Assembly (NCBI RefSeq): GCF_037975245.1
Contig: NC_092579.1
Span: 11,394,678-11,458,677 of the forward strand
Length of the DNA: 64,000 bases
Direction: 5' to 3'
Source of the DNA: Apostichopus japonicus
Lineage: Eukaryota > Echinodermata > Holothuroidea > Aspidochirotida > Stichopodidae
Part shown: piece by piece, positions 1 to 12,600 of the stretch
Layout of the letters: each line of letters opens with the position of its first letter
Numbering within the stretch: the first letter of the stretch is position 1
Translations under genes and position numbers: made by a program
The notes under the pieces: model-generated
Seen by the model: the letters and a program-made list of their open reading frames with translations, nothing else
Databases searched by the model: none
What the model was told of the DNA's origin: nothing

Positions 1-1050
1 CCCGGTTATAGTGCACCTCACACTTTATTTGCTATGCAGGACCGATTGCCTTACAACAACAGCACATGTTGACAATTGGTAAATTCTTGATCATTCTTAA
101 GCGTTTCAGAATTAAGCAGCGACTTAAAACTTTCGGAAGTAGTTAGTGCCAAACTCTAACCGTGAAGAGAAACTATGCAGCGCAGTTTATAGTAACCTTT
201 CTCATTTTCCTAACTCCCCCCCGCATCGTATTTGCAGATAGCATGAAAACAGTATAATGTAGCCAAATGTTTGGATGGACAGGCCGTTTGGAATAATGGG
301 TATCATTTGTTTAGCCAGGCAGATGGTAAATCAGAGGACCTAACTGAAGGTAGCATATACGCCCATTAAACGCCCCGTTGACTTGCACTCTAACTCACAA
401 AGGTAATGTGGTCTCTAAATCTAGATAGAAGTTCTCAATAGCTAAACGTTGGATAGCTGACGCGTTGGCCATTAATGGCATTATCAAGTTTCCGTATCAT
501 GACCGCGCAGATTTTTGCTATCAGAGCTTGACGTTTTCGTCACTTGTAAACAAACCTCTTCACTCAGTAGTATACAATTTTCGTATGCTGCTCCTGGAAC
601 ACCTAAAGGTGTATTCATTGCCTCAATTGACCCAACTTTTGCACCACATGTACCTCCATTCATACTCTGCAACATGCAAAAATTCATACCCTGATTGATA
701 ATGTATCCCCAAAGATGTTCTCATATTGCATGTTGGCACTTTTCCTGAGATAGGAGAACATCCGGGCGGATTGATATAGACTCCAATAGGAGTATGCCAC
801 CTGAAACATGGTTTCTAGCAAAATATTTTTACATCAAAGTAAAATATGACAATTTCGTTACTGAAAATGTCACTTGAATTCATCTTAATAAAATGCTGTG
901 CTGTTTGCATAAAACAGGGTAAATCAACGTTTATCGCAGGGTTATGCAATCACGGGGGGGGGGTTAGCGCTATTACTGGGTGCATTCGTCGTACGGCGTT
1001 GTGCATCGCTTGCTTTTTAACAAAGCCCTGCCTTATCCAAAATGGGCCTT
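1..1050. repeat. Segmental duplication block, left copy
   Basis: This stretch matches 35440-36505 in direct orientation with scattered substitutions and small indels; for example, the text around the ATGCAGGACCGATTG at 35-50 recurs near 35454. Short open frames on both strands (465-698 and 484-687) persist in both copies. They differ by several amino-acid-changing substitutions and have no recognisable domain, so I do not call them genes. Confidence 0.8.
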
Positions 1051-1817
1051 TGGGGCGTTCAATCGGGGGTAGCTCCAAATTAATTTCATTCACCACAAGT
1101 ACGCTTCAGTCCGACAACGGACTAAAATATTTGCACATAATCATATATAACCAAATATAGGACCAAAATTAAAATATATAAATGTTTATTTGATACATAT
1201 AAAATGTTTAAGTGCTTCAGTGTAATATGTGTTTCATATTCGAAAGAACACTTCTATAACTGCGTGGTCGTTTCAGTAAAGCTTAGTTGGTTGCTTTTAT
1301 AGGCTTGGATGATATATGGTTGAGATTTACTTCCGCTGTGACACAAAATACATGATGAAGTCCTGGATACTATTCGCACATCTCCAATTAGGGCCGTTTA
1401 GATTGAACATTATAAAGATATCTTTAATTATATGAAAATATGTTAAATTTAGTAATTATATAGTGTGCTTTATAATATATTTAGAATATTGCTTTTTGTC
1501 AATAATTGTTGATAGCTTGATCGTGAAATAGAGATGCAAAATTTTCAATACGTAACTGCGTTTCTCGGATGTCAACGGTACGTTCTTTAACTGCACGATT
1601 GCTCAGAATCACTGTAATGAAAACGGTATACACCAGAATTAGAAAAAAAGCAATTAAAAATCCTTTCAAATTTTGCCCTGATGTTCTTTTCCTTTTGTTA
1701 CTTCTTCGTAAGATGGTAGTGAATCGGAGATTGTAGCACTAAAACCAATAGGAATAACATCAGAAGAGTGGCTGTGAATGGAAGAGAGGCAAAAAGGAGC
1801 ATCAATATTATGTCAAA

Positions 1818-1851
1818 TTAGTTGCCACCGCCGTTATCCACTCGGTCACAG

Positions 1852-1852
<1 letters not shown>
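1818..1852 (-). mobile_element. Remnant head of tRNA-derived SINE-1
   Basis: Only the reverse complement of the SINE head (AGCTGTGACCGAGTGG..., A-box region) survives. The orthologous intron at 38936-39219 carries the longer copy, so about 240 bases of the SINE body were deleted here. Confidence 0.7.

Positions 1853-1936
<84 letters not shown>
1852..1936. repeat. (TA)n microsatellite
   Basis: About 85 bases of pure TA directly abut the SINE head; the same arrangement occurs at 39221-39310. A second, shorter TA run lies at 2548-2575. Confidence 0.98.
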
Positions 1937-1938
<2 letters not shown>

Positions 1939-2539
1939 AATAACGGAAAAACTGTTAAACAACTATGCTGCATTTAGGGAAATTTAGGGAAATACATTGG
2001 AGAGTCAAAAAACACTCTTAGAATGAGAATGACACAAGTTCACATAGATCGGCGATCAAAACAAAAAAAGATCTACCAACCTGTTGCAAATCATTTCAAT
2101 CTCCAAAATCATTCAATTGAGAATTTGCGTGTTATTGCCATTGACCAGAACGATTCTTGGACAGATAAATCTAGGAAAGCGAAAAAAATTTCTGGGAACT
2201 AAACCTAAAGACCACGGCACCATTCGGTTTAAACATCAGAAACGATTTGCCGTCCCAGATAAACCAAAACAATTCCTGGCCTTTACAATTACGACGGAAT
2301 CGGATTAAAATAATCCGACGTGGATTAAAATAATCCGAATTTCTAAAACTTCTGCTCAATTCAGCAGAAATCAGTAAGTCGCTTTGCCCTTACAACCATA
2401 CCGACATCTCCTCTATAAAACAGTTTCAATTCCTGCTACTCCTTGTCACTTTCGGTGATCATGCACTGAAGAAGAGCTAGTTTTGCTCGAAAGCTCTGCA
2501 AAAACCAAACATTGGCTGTTTTACTTCCAATCACTTACC

Positions 2540-2578
<39 letters not shown>

Positions 2579-3461
2579 TAAAATAAGGGCTAAACTGCTG
2601 ACCATCATTCAATTCACTTTGATGCATTGGTATGCCACTTTAACTTGTAGACGATAATATGTCACCAGTTGAGGAAATCCGAGTTAGAAGTGTACCTGTT
2701 TGATAAAATTTGTAAATGAGTGACTATTATTGACTTTCTAGCATATTAAAGGTCAACTTACAAATGACCGTTTAAATGCCATCAATGGTCAGACAAAGAC
2801 TGAAGCTACTAAAAACGTCTTACCCTGCTGAATCTGGGGTTTTCTTCCCTGAATCTTCTTGTGCTGATTGCTCCTGTGTAGAAGATGGATTCTCATGCGG
2901 AGCCGGATGGTAACTAACGCCGTATCCTGAACTTGATTGAATGTTTGACGATTGAAATGGTGGAGGCGATTGAAATGGTGGAGGCGATTGCAATGGTGGA
3001 GCCGATGGACATGGTGGAGGCGCAGGTGATGGCTGAGGCAAAGCTGCATGAGGCGGAGGAGGTACGTGGATAGTGTTGATCCTCTGATTCTGACCAGTTG
3101 GTTGATCCTGGTAACGTGCTATGTTCCCTCTGTTTGCCCTCCAGATCTGCAACGAGATCTGACAAAATGCAAAAATGGAAATAGCGACAGGAGCGATTGC
3201 TATATAAGGTGAAAGATAAATGCCTAGCAGGATAGCCAAAAGTGCTGCAATACCAAACCAACACAAGGTGAACGTTAAAATGAATACTTTGAAACAAGTC
3301 GATACCTTGCTTTTAGTTTTAGGTCTGTGTGGCGGTCCGCGGTATTGTACACCAAATCCTATAATTCGCTGACTGTAGTCAATGTTATTATGCTAATTTG
3401 TCGTATCACAAGTGGAATCAATCCCGCCAATTGTCACCACCATCCGTCATTTTTTTAAAAC

Positions 3462-4300
3462 TTATTTTGTAACTATTGACGTCACTCCGCAAGGCAATCT
3501 ACCCCAGTGATCACACGGATATGGAAACCATTCATATTTCACAAGTGACCTCTCCGAAATTTTAACTCCAGTCGGCTTACGAAGAACGATATAGTGAATC
3601 ATTTTTATCGGACACGAAAAATCACAAAAAAACATAACAGTCACAAGAAAGACAAGAACACCAAGCAAGCTATAATATTGAGTTTTTTATATAGCTGTTT
3701 TAATACAATTATTCTTCCCAAAATTAATTTAGATTATCTATTCAATGTCCTGAAAAAATTAGACGCTTCTCCGCTAGATACAACCATGGTATGTGTGTGC
3801 GCGCGTGAGTGTGATTTACAATGAATATACGCGTATATACATAACCTGATGCATTGGTGTGAAAATCTGTAAACAGATTAATGCCACGTCTTTTAAATCA
3901 TATAGGGCAGAAGGAGAGCAACTCGTCATACAAATGTCACTGAAGTTCTGCAGCGTTCTTGCGGTACTGCACCGGTACTTTCTGTCTTAAAATTAATGCG
4001 CTATAGCACCTTCGCTGTGAGTGCGTAATAAGTTAGAAAAGGTCGGTGAACCAGAACTTAGGCCTACCACTGCCCGCTCTATGTCCCTAACCGGGTACAC
4101 TTTACACGAATGTTTGCCGGCTATGCAGCTATATGGCTGGGTCTATATCTGTCATATTTCCTAACTGTAAAATCACTTTAAACCTGAGCTTGGAAACTGC
4201 GGTCACATCAATTAGTTTAATATTGGTGTCCTTCAATTTTCCAACACGGATTGATATGCGTCATATAGCCTAAGAACTGTATACGTCATATTCCTTACTG
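3462..4300. repeat. 5' flank of gene A1, three-copy block
   Basis: This block matches 40255-41500 (upstream of intact gene A2, apart from a MITE there) and 14605-15485 (upstream side of gene B1). It is immediately upstream of the A-gene start codons and so probably contains the A promoter. I see no clear TATA box or other defined site. Confidence 0.7.
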
Positions 4301-4319
4301 TAAAACCACTTAAAAATAT

Positions 4320-5265
4320 TTTGTGACCAAATTTATTTGGGGACTTAATTTTTTTGGACCAACATTTTTTCGGAGCAAATATTTTGAGACCAAAATTGTT
4401 TTCACGAAAAAAAAGTGACCCAAAGTTTTTTTTGGGTACTCACATTTTTTTGCCAAATCAATTTTTGAATAAATGTGTTTAGATTTAGACCAACATATGT
4501 TGTAGGCCTACCAATTGGGGGGGGGGGAGGGCGCAGTGGCCTGCGCAAATTTGGGCAATAGCCAATAGCCATGGAGGGGGAAGGGATGTCAGTCGGGGTA
4601 ATTGGGTACATGGCCCCATCACCCATGAAATCATGCAGACGCCACTGGGCGGAAACCTGAAAATTGTAAGAGTCCTAATTTGTTTCTGACCATAAATTTT
4701 AGGGCTGTGTTTTTGGTTTATAGTCTTGTGTCATGGTCCTCGATGAAAGTACCTTTTGATTTTCCTTCATAAACCTCCTTTAGTGCAACTGAATAAACTG
4801 AAACATTTAACTGACTTTTTCTCTCATTGGCCTATGTATGTATGTACCTTGTGATTTTCTTGCATCTTTCTCGTGCAAACAAACAAAATCGCGCCGCTTG
4901 CAATATTCTTTTTTTGGTCCCAAAGTTTGGCCTAAAGAATTTTTGTCCACAAAATTTGGGGTACAAACAAATTTCGGGTAACAAGCAATTTTGGGTCACA
5001 AGCACTGTTTAGGTCACAACAAAATTTGGTCAAATTTTTGTTTGGGAGGGGGGGGGGGTCACATTATCATTTTAGTCGTACGAAATAATGTACAATTTTG
5101 CTCCTTCATCTCTTAGTGAGCGCATGTACCATGGCAGTTTCGTACGAAACGTACTCAAACGATATTTTGCCTTCGTTTGTGCACATTTCTTACGAAACTG
5201 GCATAGAGCATGAGTTCACTTAAAGGACGATGGGGGACCATGTACAGAGTTCGTACAGTTTGTAC
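4320..5265. other. Low-complexity, internally repetitive insertion
   Basis: The first 70 bases match 41640-41710. The rest is absent from that copy, where the text jumps to the equivalent of 5270. It is full of reiterated GACCAAA/TTTGGTC-type words in both orientations and ends with a section rich in TTCGTACGAAAC-like palindromes (5065-5260). It could be a decayed foldback element; no coding potential is seen. Confidence 0.45.
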
Positions 5266-5269
5266 GTAG

Positions 5270-6040
5270 TGCAGAAACGGCAAGGAGAATTGTGTTGCTA
5301 AGTAGCAACGAATTCTGTCGTCTGCTTCTGTGTCTATGTCAAAGAACCCCTCAATTTCTATGTTCTATGTACATAAGTGCACAGTCCTGACAAGCTGCAT
5401 GCGTTCCAGCTGCCGTTCGATTCTAAAGAATAACTGAACATAGCAAATTTGGAATTGAAAATTGCGGAAAACATTGGGAAAATATACCAACTAGCTAGGT
5501 TACTTCGTTCGCGTGGTAGCTACTGTATAAGATCGTGACATTAGTTATTTTAGAATTTAAATACAAAGAGTAATGTAAGAGTTGAGTGCTACAAGCACAA
5601 GGGAGCGCTGTCGGTCCTTATGACATATCGAGTTATTTTAACATTATTTAACGCTGAATTCGATGTTGATTCTCCTCTCATTTATGAAACCGGGTGAGTA
5701 ATTTCAGTTCAATCGGAGTCACCGTTTGATATTTTGGATGGGGTGAACATTGCCGTTAGATCACCACTTTGACTGCAGGAATCACATTTTATACTTCCTT
5801 GGACATCGGTTACCAATACTTTCTACTGTATGATCTTTGGCTTTACATTGTTTACAGTAGTTGAAGTACCGGTTGCACGAAATCATTGGTGTCCATTAGA
5901 GTTCAATTCTAAAATTCAACGAGACCTAAGTTGAATTTTGATAGGGATTCCACCGACATCACACAAACGAGCTTGTGCAATCTCATGTAATTTCGAAGTT
6001 TAGGTGTGATGGAGGTAGAATGTAGCCCGGAGGTTAACCG
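5270..6040. repeat. Segmental duplication block, left copy
   Basis: It matches 41785-42555 in direct orientation (for example GTGCAGAAACGGCAAG at 5268 and 41781). No gene is seen. Confidence 0.75.
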
Positions 6041-6041
6041 G

Positions 6042-6434
6042 TGCTGTGGCCGAGTGGTTAATGACGGTGGCATTGAAGCAATGAAAGCTTAGCAATCGGG
6101 AGGTTCCGGGTTCGAAACCCGGCCGGGTCATAGTAAGGTTGGTTTTCCATCCATGACCAATTGACGGTTTTCCCATCTGAAATGACTTTCTAATTTTAAA
6201 AGATTCCATAAAAGTTGAATTGGAAGCCTCCCGACGTGTAAGCTGTAATCCAGAAGCCCTTGCGAGTTTCTCCCACATTTGTGGTCGCTCAAAGGGTGTG
6301 AAGACTCGCGCACAAAGAAACGTCTCATGCCGGTAATCTGACCTAGTTTCGAATGAGGTGTAACAGGAGGTTAGACACCACCATCGATCCCAAATAATAC
6401 ACACAGCTTGCTTTACCGTCGGTAATTAGACACT
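6042..6434 (+). mobile_element. tRNA-derived SINE-1
   Basis: The head is tRNA-like: A box TGGCCGAGTGGTTAA near 6047 and B box GGTTCGAAACC near 6108, with a long Ser/Leu-type spacing between them. A body that is not tRNA-like follows to about 6434. Other copies are at 42557-42815 (+), 38936-39219 (-), 1818-1852 (-, head only) and 29543-29701 (-, tail only). The independent tail-only copy helps define the 3' end. It is not a functional tRNA gene because it lacks consistent cloverleaf pairing and is repeated with divergent bodies. Confidence 0.8.
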
Positions 6435-6481
6435 AGTGTACAGTCAATGCACACAGCTATACGTTCAATACCCACAACACA

Positions 6482-7488
6482 TATGGCGGGCCATCAGTCT
6501 CAAATCGACTTCGAGATCGACTTATACCGATTTAAATCGACATATACCAGTTTTCTTCGACTTATACCAGTTTCCAGCAGCTGAAATGGACGTCTACCGA
6601 TTTAAATCGACATATGTTTGTATGTATATGTGATCTTCCCGCAAGCAGGAACTCGCGAAAGAAGCCATGGAGGCTTGTAGACTCGCAAGCTGACCGAAGC
6701 CAATCTCTCGGCACACATCCATTTAACGTCCATGTCAGGAAGTTGTTATTGAACAACACCCTTGCCAGACGACACACATTGCTGTCGGCGGGGATTCGAA
6801 CCGGGATCTCATGACTGGGAGACGCCGGCGTTAACCACTAGGCTATACACTCCGCCTACATATACCAGTTTCATATACCAGTTTCATATACCTACATATT
6901 CATTCTACATATCATCGGTATAAATCGACATATACCAGTTTAATTCGACTTATACCAGTTTAAATTGACATATACCAGTTTAAATCGATGATATGTCCAT
7001 TTAATTGTCCATAATTACTATTGACATAATCATGATGAACACCCTTGCTAGCTTCGTAATTTTGGAACTATTTAATTATTCGCCCGCCTTGTCAGGTGAT
7101 TGCACGTGATGTAGCTTCACATGTCACACAATGCTAAATCGATGATATGTCGATTTAAATAGGTATATGTCAATTTGAGATGCTAGAAACTGGTATAAGT
7201 CCACGGAAATTGACTTCTACCGATTTAATTCGACATATCATTGATTTAAACCGGTAGATGTCGATTTAAATGGACATATCATCGATTTATTTTACATATC
7301 ATTGATTTAAAGTGGTATATGTCGATTTAAACGGGTATAAGTCGAATTAAACTGGTATATGTCGATTTAAATCGGTAGAAGTCAATTTCAGCTGCTGGAA
7401 ACTGGTATAAGTCGAAGGAAACTGGTATATGTCGATTCAAATCGGTATAAGTCGATCTCTCATGATTTGAGACTGATGGCCCGCCATA
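6482..7488. mobile_element. 1.0-kb foldback / MITE-like element
   Basis: The terminal inverted repeats begin TATGGCGGGCCATCAGTCTC at 6482, mirrored at 7464-7488. A 6-base direct repeat AACACA flanks both ends (6476-6481 and 7489-7494), as expected for a target-site duplication. The arms are built of many short units related to CGACATATACCAGTTTAAAT, in opposite orientation on the two sides. The matching place in the right duplication copy (near 42815) lacks the element. No coding capacity is seen, so it must be non-autonomous. Confidence 0.8.
6612..6858 (-). mobile_element. tRNA-derived SINE-2 nested in foldback element
   Basis: Read on the - strand, the head has an A box (TAGCCTAGTGGTTAACGCC, near 6848) and a B box (GGTTCGAATCC, near 6799), and the element ends in a TATG-rich tail at its low-coordinate end. 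A short repeat ACATAT on both sides is a plausible target-site duplication. Further copies lie at 25597-25842 and 50921-51166, all on the - strand. Confidence 0.85.
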
Positions 7489-7599
7489 AACACAGTGTAT
7501 ATAGCAGCGTGGACATCTAATGTCTAGATAACAGATTACAAGGTATCACGTTTCATTACTGTCTGCATTTTGTAGCCACAGGAAGAAAACTTCAGAAGC

Positions 7600-9028
7600 G
7601 AGTCTTCAATGCCTGTAAGCGTCGTATAATAACTGCTACTGATTATATTCTAGACTGTCCTCAACAAACTGAAGAATTTTTTGGGGGGCCTACATACCGA
7701 ATTGTGGTACACTAAAAACTTCATACACCAGTTTAGGACAGCATGACGTCTCCAAACATTTAATCATAATTTTTCTGGGCAATATGTGTTGAAATTAGAC
7801 TACTAGACAGGGCTACAGTATGCTTAGAATAGTGTAGCCAAAAGTTATGAGGCCTGGTTTTATAATCGTTCTATAGCTCACACTGGTCACTTCTGTGATT
7901 AATTTATAAAACTTAAAAAGCAATGATTTTTTTAACAAAACAAAGTTAAAGTTAGGAATCGGAACAATTGGTTTGCCTGGACAACATATTTTGACGGTCC
8001 TGATAAATCGGGGAGGAGTTTACCTCTCTTTGCAGTTATGTAACAAACACATCGAAAATGGTATCTGAGTGACAGCATTCTATATGTCATCAGCAATTGA
8101 TGTTTATTAACAAGATAAACCAAAGTAAATGTATCCCAAAACTGGCTGGGAAATTATCAACAATGGAAACAGCAAAGAAATGTATGGCTAGAACAGGTTT
8201 TGAATCAGTGAGCCCGAGTTAAGAGCACGGTGCCCAGATATCTTATCGGAAATAAACAAAAGTAATAACTACCCAAACCAGCTTTATTAATTGGTCATAT
8301 AGATGGCAATATTCTCATTACATGTTCTTTGTACGAAGTATAAAGTTCAGTACACTCAGCCATTGATGTTTCTGTACATCTGGTCACCAAACATTGCCGA
8401 TTATGTACTGCAGTTTGCAGGCACTTTGCGATCATCTTGTGACTTTGCTATAACCGTGTGGTATACATTGGGAGCGCCTGTGCTTACACCTCCATCTATC
8501 CCAACTATCCCTTTAGTCTCCACATGCACACAACAGATTAATATTTCAAGGCAGATCTTTAATACAGTACTTATTTACATTTACATTATAACTAGACATA
8601 GCAAATGTAGCTTTCAACATGATATTCTAACTGTGTACAGTTGTTGATTGAACTAAGAAATGGATTTTGACCAGCAACAACCCTTAGCAAGGAGGAATAT
8701 GATAGGCTACAAATCAGTTGATGGAGCACAGGAGTTACCATAGTATGTTTCTAGTCCCCTGCTATTAGCGAAATTTGTTTGTTACGGTAGGAATCTTTTT
8801 TTAGTGTGTACTAATGTACGACTACTGAGAACATTACATAAGCTACAATAAAGTGCAATGAAAACATTGGACCAGTAGAACAGTGTAGTGTGTTTTACTT
8901 GGATTACTGTTACTGCATGGGCACGGAGTCAATTGTCCTTACTATGATATAAGAAATATATGTACAGCATGTAAGAGGGTATATTAATGTAATATCTGAA
9001 AGCTAGGTTGGACCCTGGGGAATATTAT
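7600..9028 (+). pseudogene. Duplicated DPH7 5' flank and intron 1, exon 1 deleted
   Basis: It matches 42815-44570, the sequence before and after DPH7 exon 1. The match runs to about 8810, skips roughly 255 bases containing the whole of exon 1 (44133-44300), and resumes at about 8818 (CTACTGAGAACATTACATAAGC in both copies). Without the start exon this copy cannot make DPH7. The homology stops at 9028, where the gene-B duplication unit begins. Confidence 0.8.
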
Positions 9029-9049
9029 ACTCCCTCTATTCGGTTCAAT

Positions 9050-12000
9050 TGAGTTATCTTGGAGTTCTTGGTAACAAAGTCAACGTAACACGTATACTTA
9101 TCATATGGTTACAACTTTCCGTTTTTGTTTTGCTATTTAAAACATACCGTTGAATAGTTTGGACATATAATAGATATTAGGACAACACCAGAGACACTGT
9201 AGCCGAAGTATACAAAGTCGTGACACTCCTGAGTCCTGAAAGGTAGATTTTCTACCAGCCTGGCTTAACTTACAAGGAACGTTAATAAACTGAAAAACCA
9301 TAAAGAAATTATGCCAAAATGATCAATGCTGCTGTTTATATAATATTCTTTATTAAAATTCACCCATATGAAAGAGTGGATAACGCATCTTTCAATTGCC
9401 TTCAACCTTTCAACATAGCTTCTCTTCTGAATCCGAACGTGAACTATAGTCACTATCACATGTCAAACCATCGTATCATGTAAGTACTATGATATTGATA
9501 CATTCAATAATTTACCACAACGTAATTCTGCATCCATATTCTACCTCAACAGTCGCAGCCTCAACAAAATTTCGACGATATATATTCATTCGTAAAACAC
9601 TAAACGAACATTTCTCAGTTATTGGGTTTACTGAAACTTGGCTTGGCAAAAATATTTCCCCCCTTATCAACATAGAGAATTATACACTTGAAGAAAGACA
9701 CAGTGAAACCAGAAAGGGTGGAGGAATCTGCCTATATGTATGTAATGATGTTAGTTATAAATGTAGACCTGATCTATCAATATTTAATGAATCTATTGAG
9801 TCATTGTTTATTGAAATTACAAAGCCTTGTAAACGTGAGGATTCCATCATCGGCTTAGTGTACAGACCACCAAATGGCTCATTGGCTGATTATAACACAC
9901 ACACATGAAAAACATTTTGATCACTTTAACCAATTACCAGAGTACTGCGTATATTATGGGGGATTATAACATTAACTTGTTCAATTTTAGTAAGTCTAGA
10001 GATTTTTTAAACATTATCCACTCGTAGGGTTTTTACCCTACTATAACAAAACCTTCTCGTTTTAATAGTAATGTAGCTACTGTTATTGATTACATTATAA
10101 CGAATGCTAATTCCTCTCTTACTACAGGCATACTCATTACTGATTTAAGTGATCATATGCCTATATTCCCTAAGGTTCTTGACAGGACAAACAAGACAAG
10201 AGAACCCTTTCATATATGAAATTTTAACAGACACAACATATCAAAATTTATCGATGACATTGAGAAGGAAACATGGGATGAGGTGTTAACTAAAGTTGAC
10301 GCTAATTTAGCATACAACTCATTTTTTAACACTTTTAACTTAACTTATAATAAGTGTTTTCCTATTCTATTAATAACTAAAGGAAATAGGCGCAAGAGAA
10401 AACATCCATGGATTACTAAGGGTATACTAAAATCTATTAAAAGAAAAAAACCATCTCTACAGACTTTACTCAAAAGCTCCTACAAATAGCAATAAAGAAA
10501 TTTATGTTGCTTACCGAAACAGGTTAAACCTTAAATAAGATGTTCTAAAAGGTTATATTTTTATAACAAATTCAAAGATGGTAACAATAATGTAAATGAA
10601 ACCTGGGGCGTAATCAATGAGGTTGTTGAGAGAGACCCGTAAGAAATTATTGTACCCATCTGTTTTCAAAGACGGCGATCACGAAACCAGCGACGATCAA
10701 AACATTGCAATCGGCTTTAACGATTTCTTCATTAACCTTGTCCCCTTACTTGCCAGCAAAATCAATCATACTACAAAATCAAACAACCACATATATAGTA
10801 ATAATAGTACGCGAAACTCTATTTTCACCTACCCTGTCAGGGAGGAGGAACTTTTACGTGTAGAGCATCATTGCTTAAAGCCAAAGAAAGCAGCTGGGTA
10901 TGATGATTTCAAGCCAGATATTGTTAAGCAGGTATTACCTTGCATTGTCACCCCACTTACTCATATCTGTAACATATCGTTCACCACTGGGGTATTCCCA
11001 GACAAGTTGAAAATTGCTAAGGTCTTACCCATTTTTAAGAAGAGAGAATCCAATATCTACGAGAACTACCGACCAATCTCTATTCTATCATGCTTTTCCA
11101 AAATTCTCGAACCTCTCATGTCCAACAGAATAATCAATTTTCTCGATGCTAATGACATACTTTGAAAGGAACAATATGGATTCCGCCCTGGTCACTCAAC
11201 AGAGCTTGCCCTGGCAGATGCCATTGATAAATTATACGATAGCCTTGATAAGAAGAAAACCAGTGTATTGGTATATTCTTAGACCTATCAAAAGCATTTG
11301 ATATCATTGACCAACATATTCTCCTACACAGTTATCATTCTACGGAATAAGAGGACCAACCCTTAACTGGACGAACAGCTACTTATCGAAACTTTTACAG
11401 TATACTTCGTATAAGAACACCATGTCTGACTATGCTGAAATCCGCTGTGGTGTTCCTCATGGTTCAATATTAGGACCACTTCTATTCATTATATGTATCA
11501 ATGACATCAGTCATATCTCTAATATTGCAAAAACTATTTTATTTGCAGATAACACTAGTATATTTTTCGAATCCACTAGATTGAATACGTTACATGACAG
11601 TATCCATGGAGTTGAATCAATTTTACGACTGGTTTGCAACTTGTAAGCTATCACTTAATCTTGATAAAACCAGCTACATTGTTTCAATCAAAGTAAATCT
11701 TTTTCTTGAAAAACGAAAAAAACATTTTAATGGATGGTAAGCCTATCAAGCATGTACATAGTGTTAAGTTTCTCGGAGTATATATTGATAGTAAACTTAC
11801 TTGGTGTGAACACATATCAAATATTGCAAACACTGTGGCGAAAAATGTTGGTATCATACTTTCCTCAGAATATTCTTAGAATGCTTAACCAAACATTAGT
11901 TTTCCCCCATTTTTCATATTGCTCTATAATCTGGTCTGGCACTCATAATGTTTATCTTCACCCTCTTGAAATCCTACAAAAGAAAGTCATTCGTCATATA

Positions 12001-12561
12001 TAACTCATTCTGAATATCGTGAACACACCAGCTCACTTTCAAATTGCTCAACTTATTAAAATTTAGCGATATTGTTAGGCTGAATGAAGCCACATTCTTT
12101 TACAAGGCTTGGAATGGCTTACTTCCTGCAGCCTTTCATGACTTCTTCACTATTAACAGCGCCATACATAGTCACCGCACTAGAAGTGCCAGTCAAGCAC
12201 ACCACAACTTATGTAATACAACATTCGGTACGTTAACTTTAAAGAATCGTGCTATGAGAACATGGAATTCTCTAAATGCTACTATAAAATCTTAACCATC
12301 TAAAGTAACAATTAGAAAAACGTCAAAAAAGAAGTAATATCTCAGTATTGATACATCGTTTATATTGTATGTTATTAATTAATACTTATTAAGACATAAA
12401 TTATATTTACATGTATGTAAATATGTATTTTTTCTTTCTTTCTTGGGAGTCCTTTACCTTGTTAAGCCTGAATTGGCTTTTTAGAGTACTTCCCTCCACA
12501 TGTATATACTTATTATCTGTGGAAAATAAAATAAATAAATAAATAAATAAATAAAATAAAA
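9050..12561 (+). mobile_element. 3.5-kb non-LTR retrotransposon (LINE C), degenerate
   Basis: The ends are defined by a 5-base duplication TCAAT (9045-9049 and 12562-12566). The uninterrupted paralogous site at 25245-25275 reads CTATTCGGTTCAATGTTAG. Inside are an AP-endonuclease-like domain (9500-10200; FTETWL near 9635, VYRPP near 9860) and a reverse transcriptase (10620-12300) with the fingers block YRPISIL, then GVPHGSILGPLLF. The usual FADD catalytic box reads FADN near 11550. The frame is broken repeatedly by indels and stops. The 3' end is an (AAATA)n tail. It belongs to the CR1/L2/Jockey group; I cannot assign the clade more precisely. It cannot be active. Confidence 0.9.
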
Positions 12562-12600
12562 TCAATGTTAGGCAGGGCGAACTCTCGATGAATCCATATT

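Larger units (their letters stand above)
1666..3450 (-). pseudogene. Broken copy (A1) of the PY-motif membrane protein family
   Basis: This is a paralogue of the intact gene at 38782-40238. Exon 1 (3450 down to 2825) ends in a GTAAGA donor. Exon 2 (1771 down to 1666) ends in LPSYEEVTKGKEHQGKI and a stop. Compared with the intact copy, exon 1 has one extra base just after the fifth codon (near 3429) and an in-frame TAG near 3394, so the N-terminus cannot be read through. The membrane hairpin (FGIAALLAILLGIYLSPY, then IAIAPVAISIFAFC) and the Pro-rich tail remain open. The tail has two perfect SPPPFQ units against five in the intact copy. The intron holds a SINE reduced to its tRNA-like head plus a TA run. 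A sequencing error could explain the extra base but would not also explain the stop. The product is unknown. Confidence 0.75.

Noticed and set aside
465-698. 77-codon frame conserved at 35917-36150, with an antisense partner
   Set aside because: Conservation is explained by segmental duplication. Substitutions change amino acids in both frames without a bias for silent changes.
1778-1987. Poly-(Tyr-Ile) frames over TA tracts (also 39101-39365 and 26393-26798)
   Set aside because: They are trivial translations of TA microsatellites.
6042-6130. tRNA gene candidates at SINE heads (6042, 6858, 25842, 39219, 42557)
   Set aside because: A and B boxes are present, but each is joined to a repeated non-tRNA body and occurs in several diverged copies, as in tRNA-derived SINEs.
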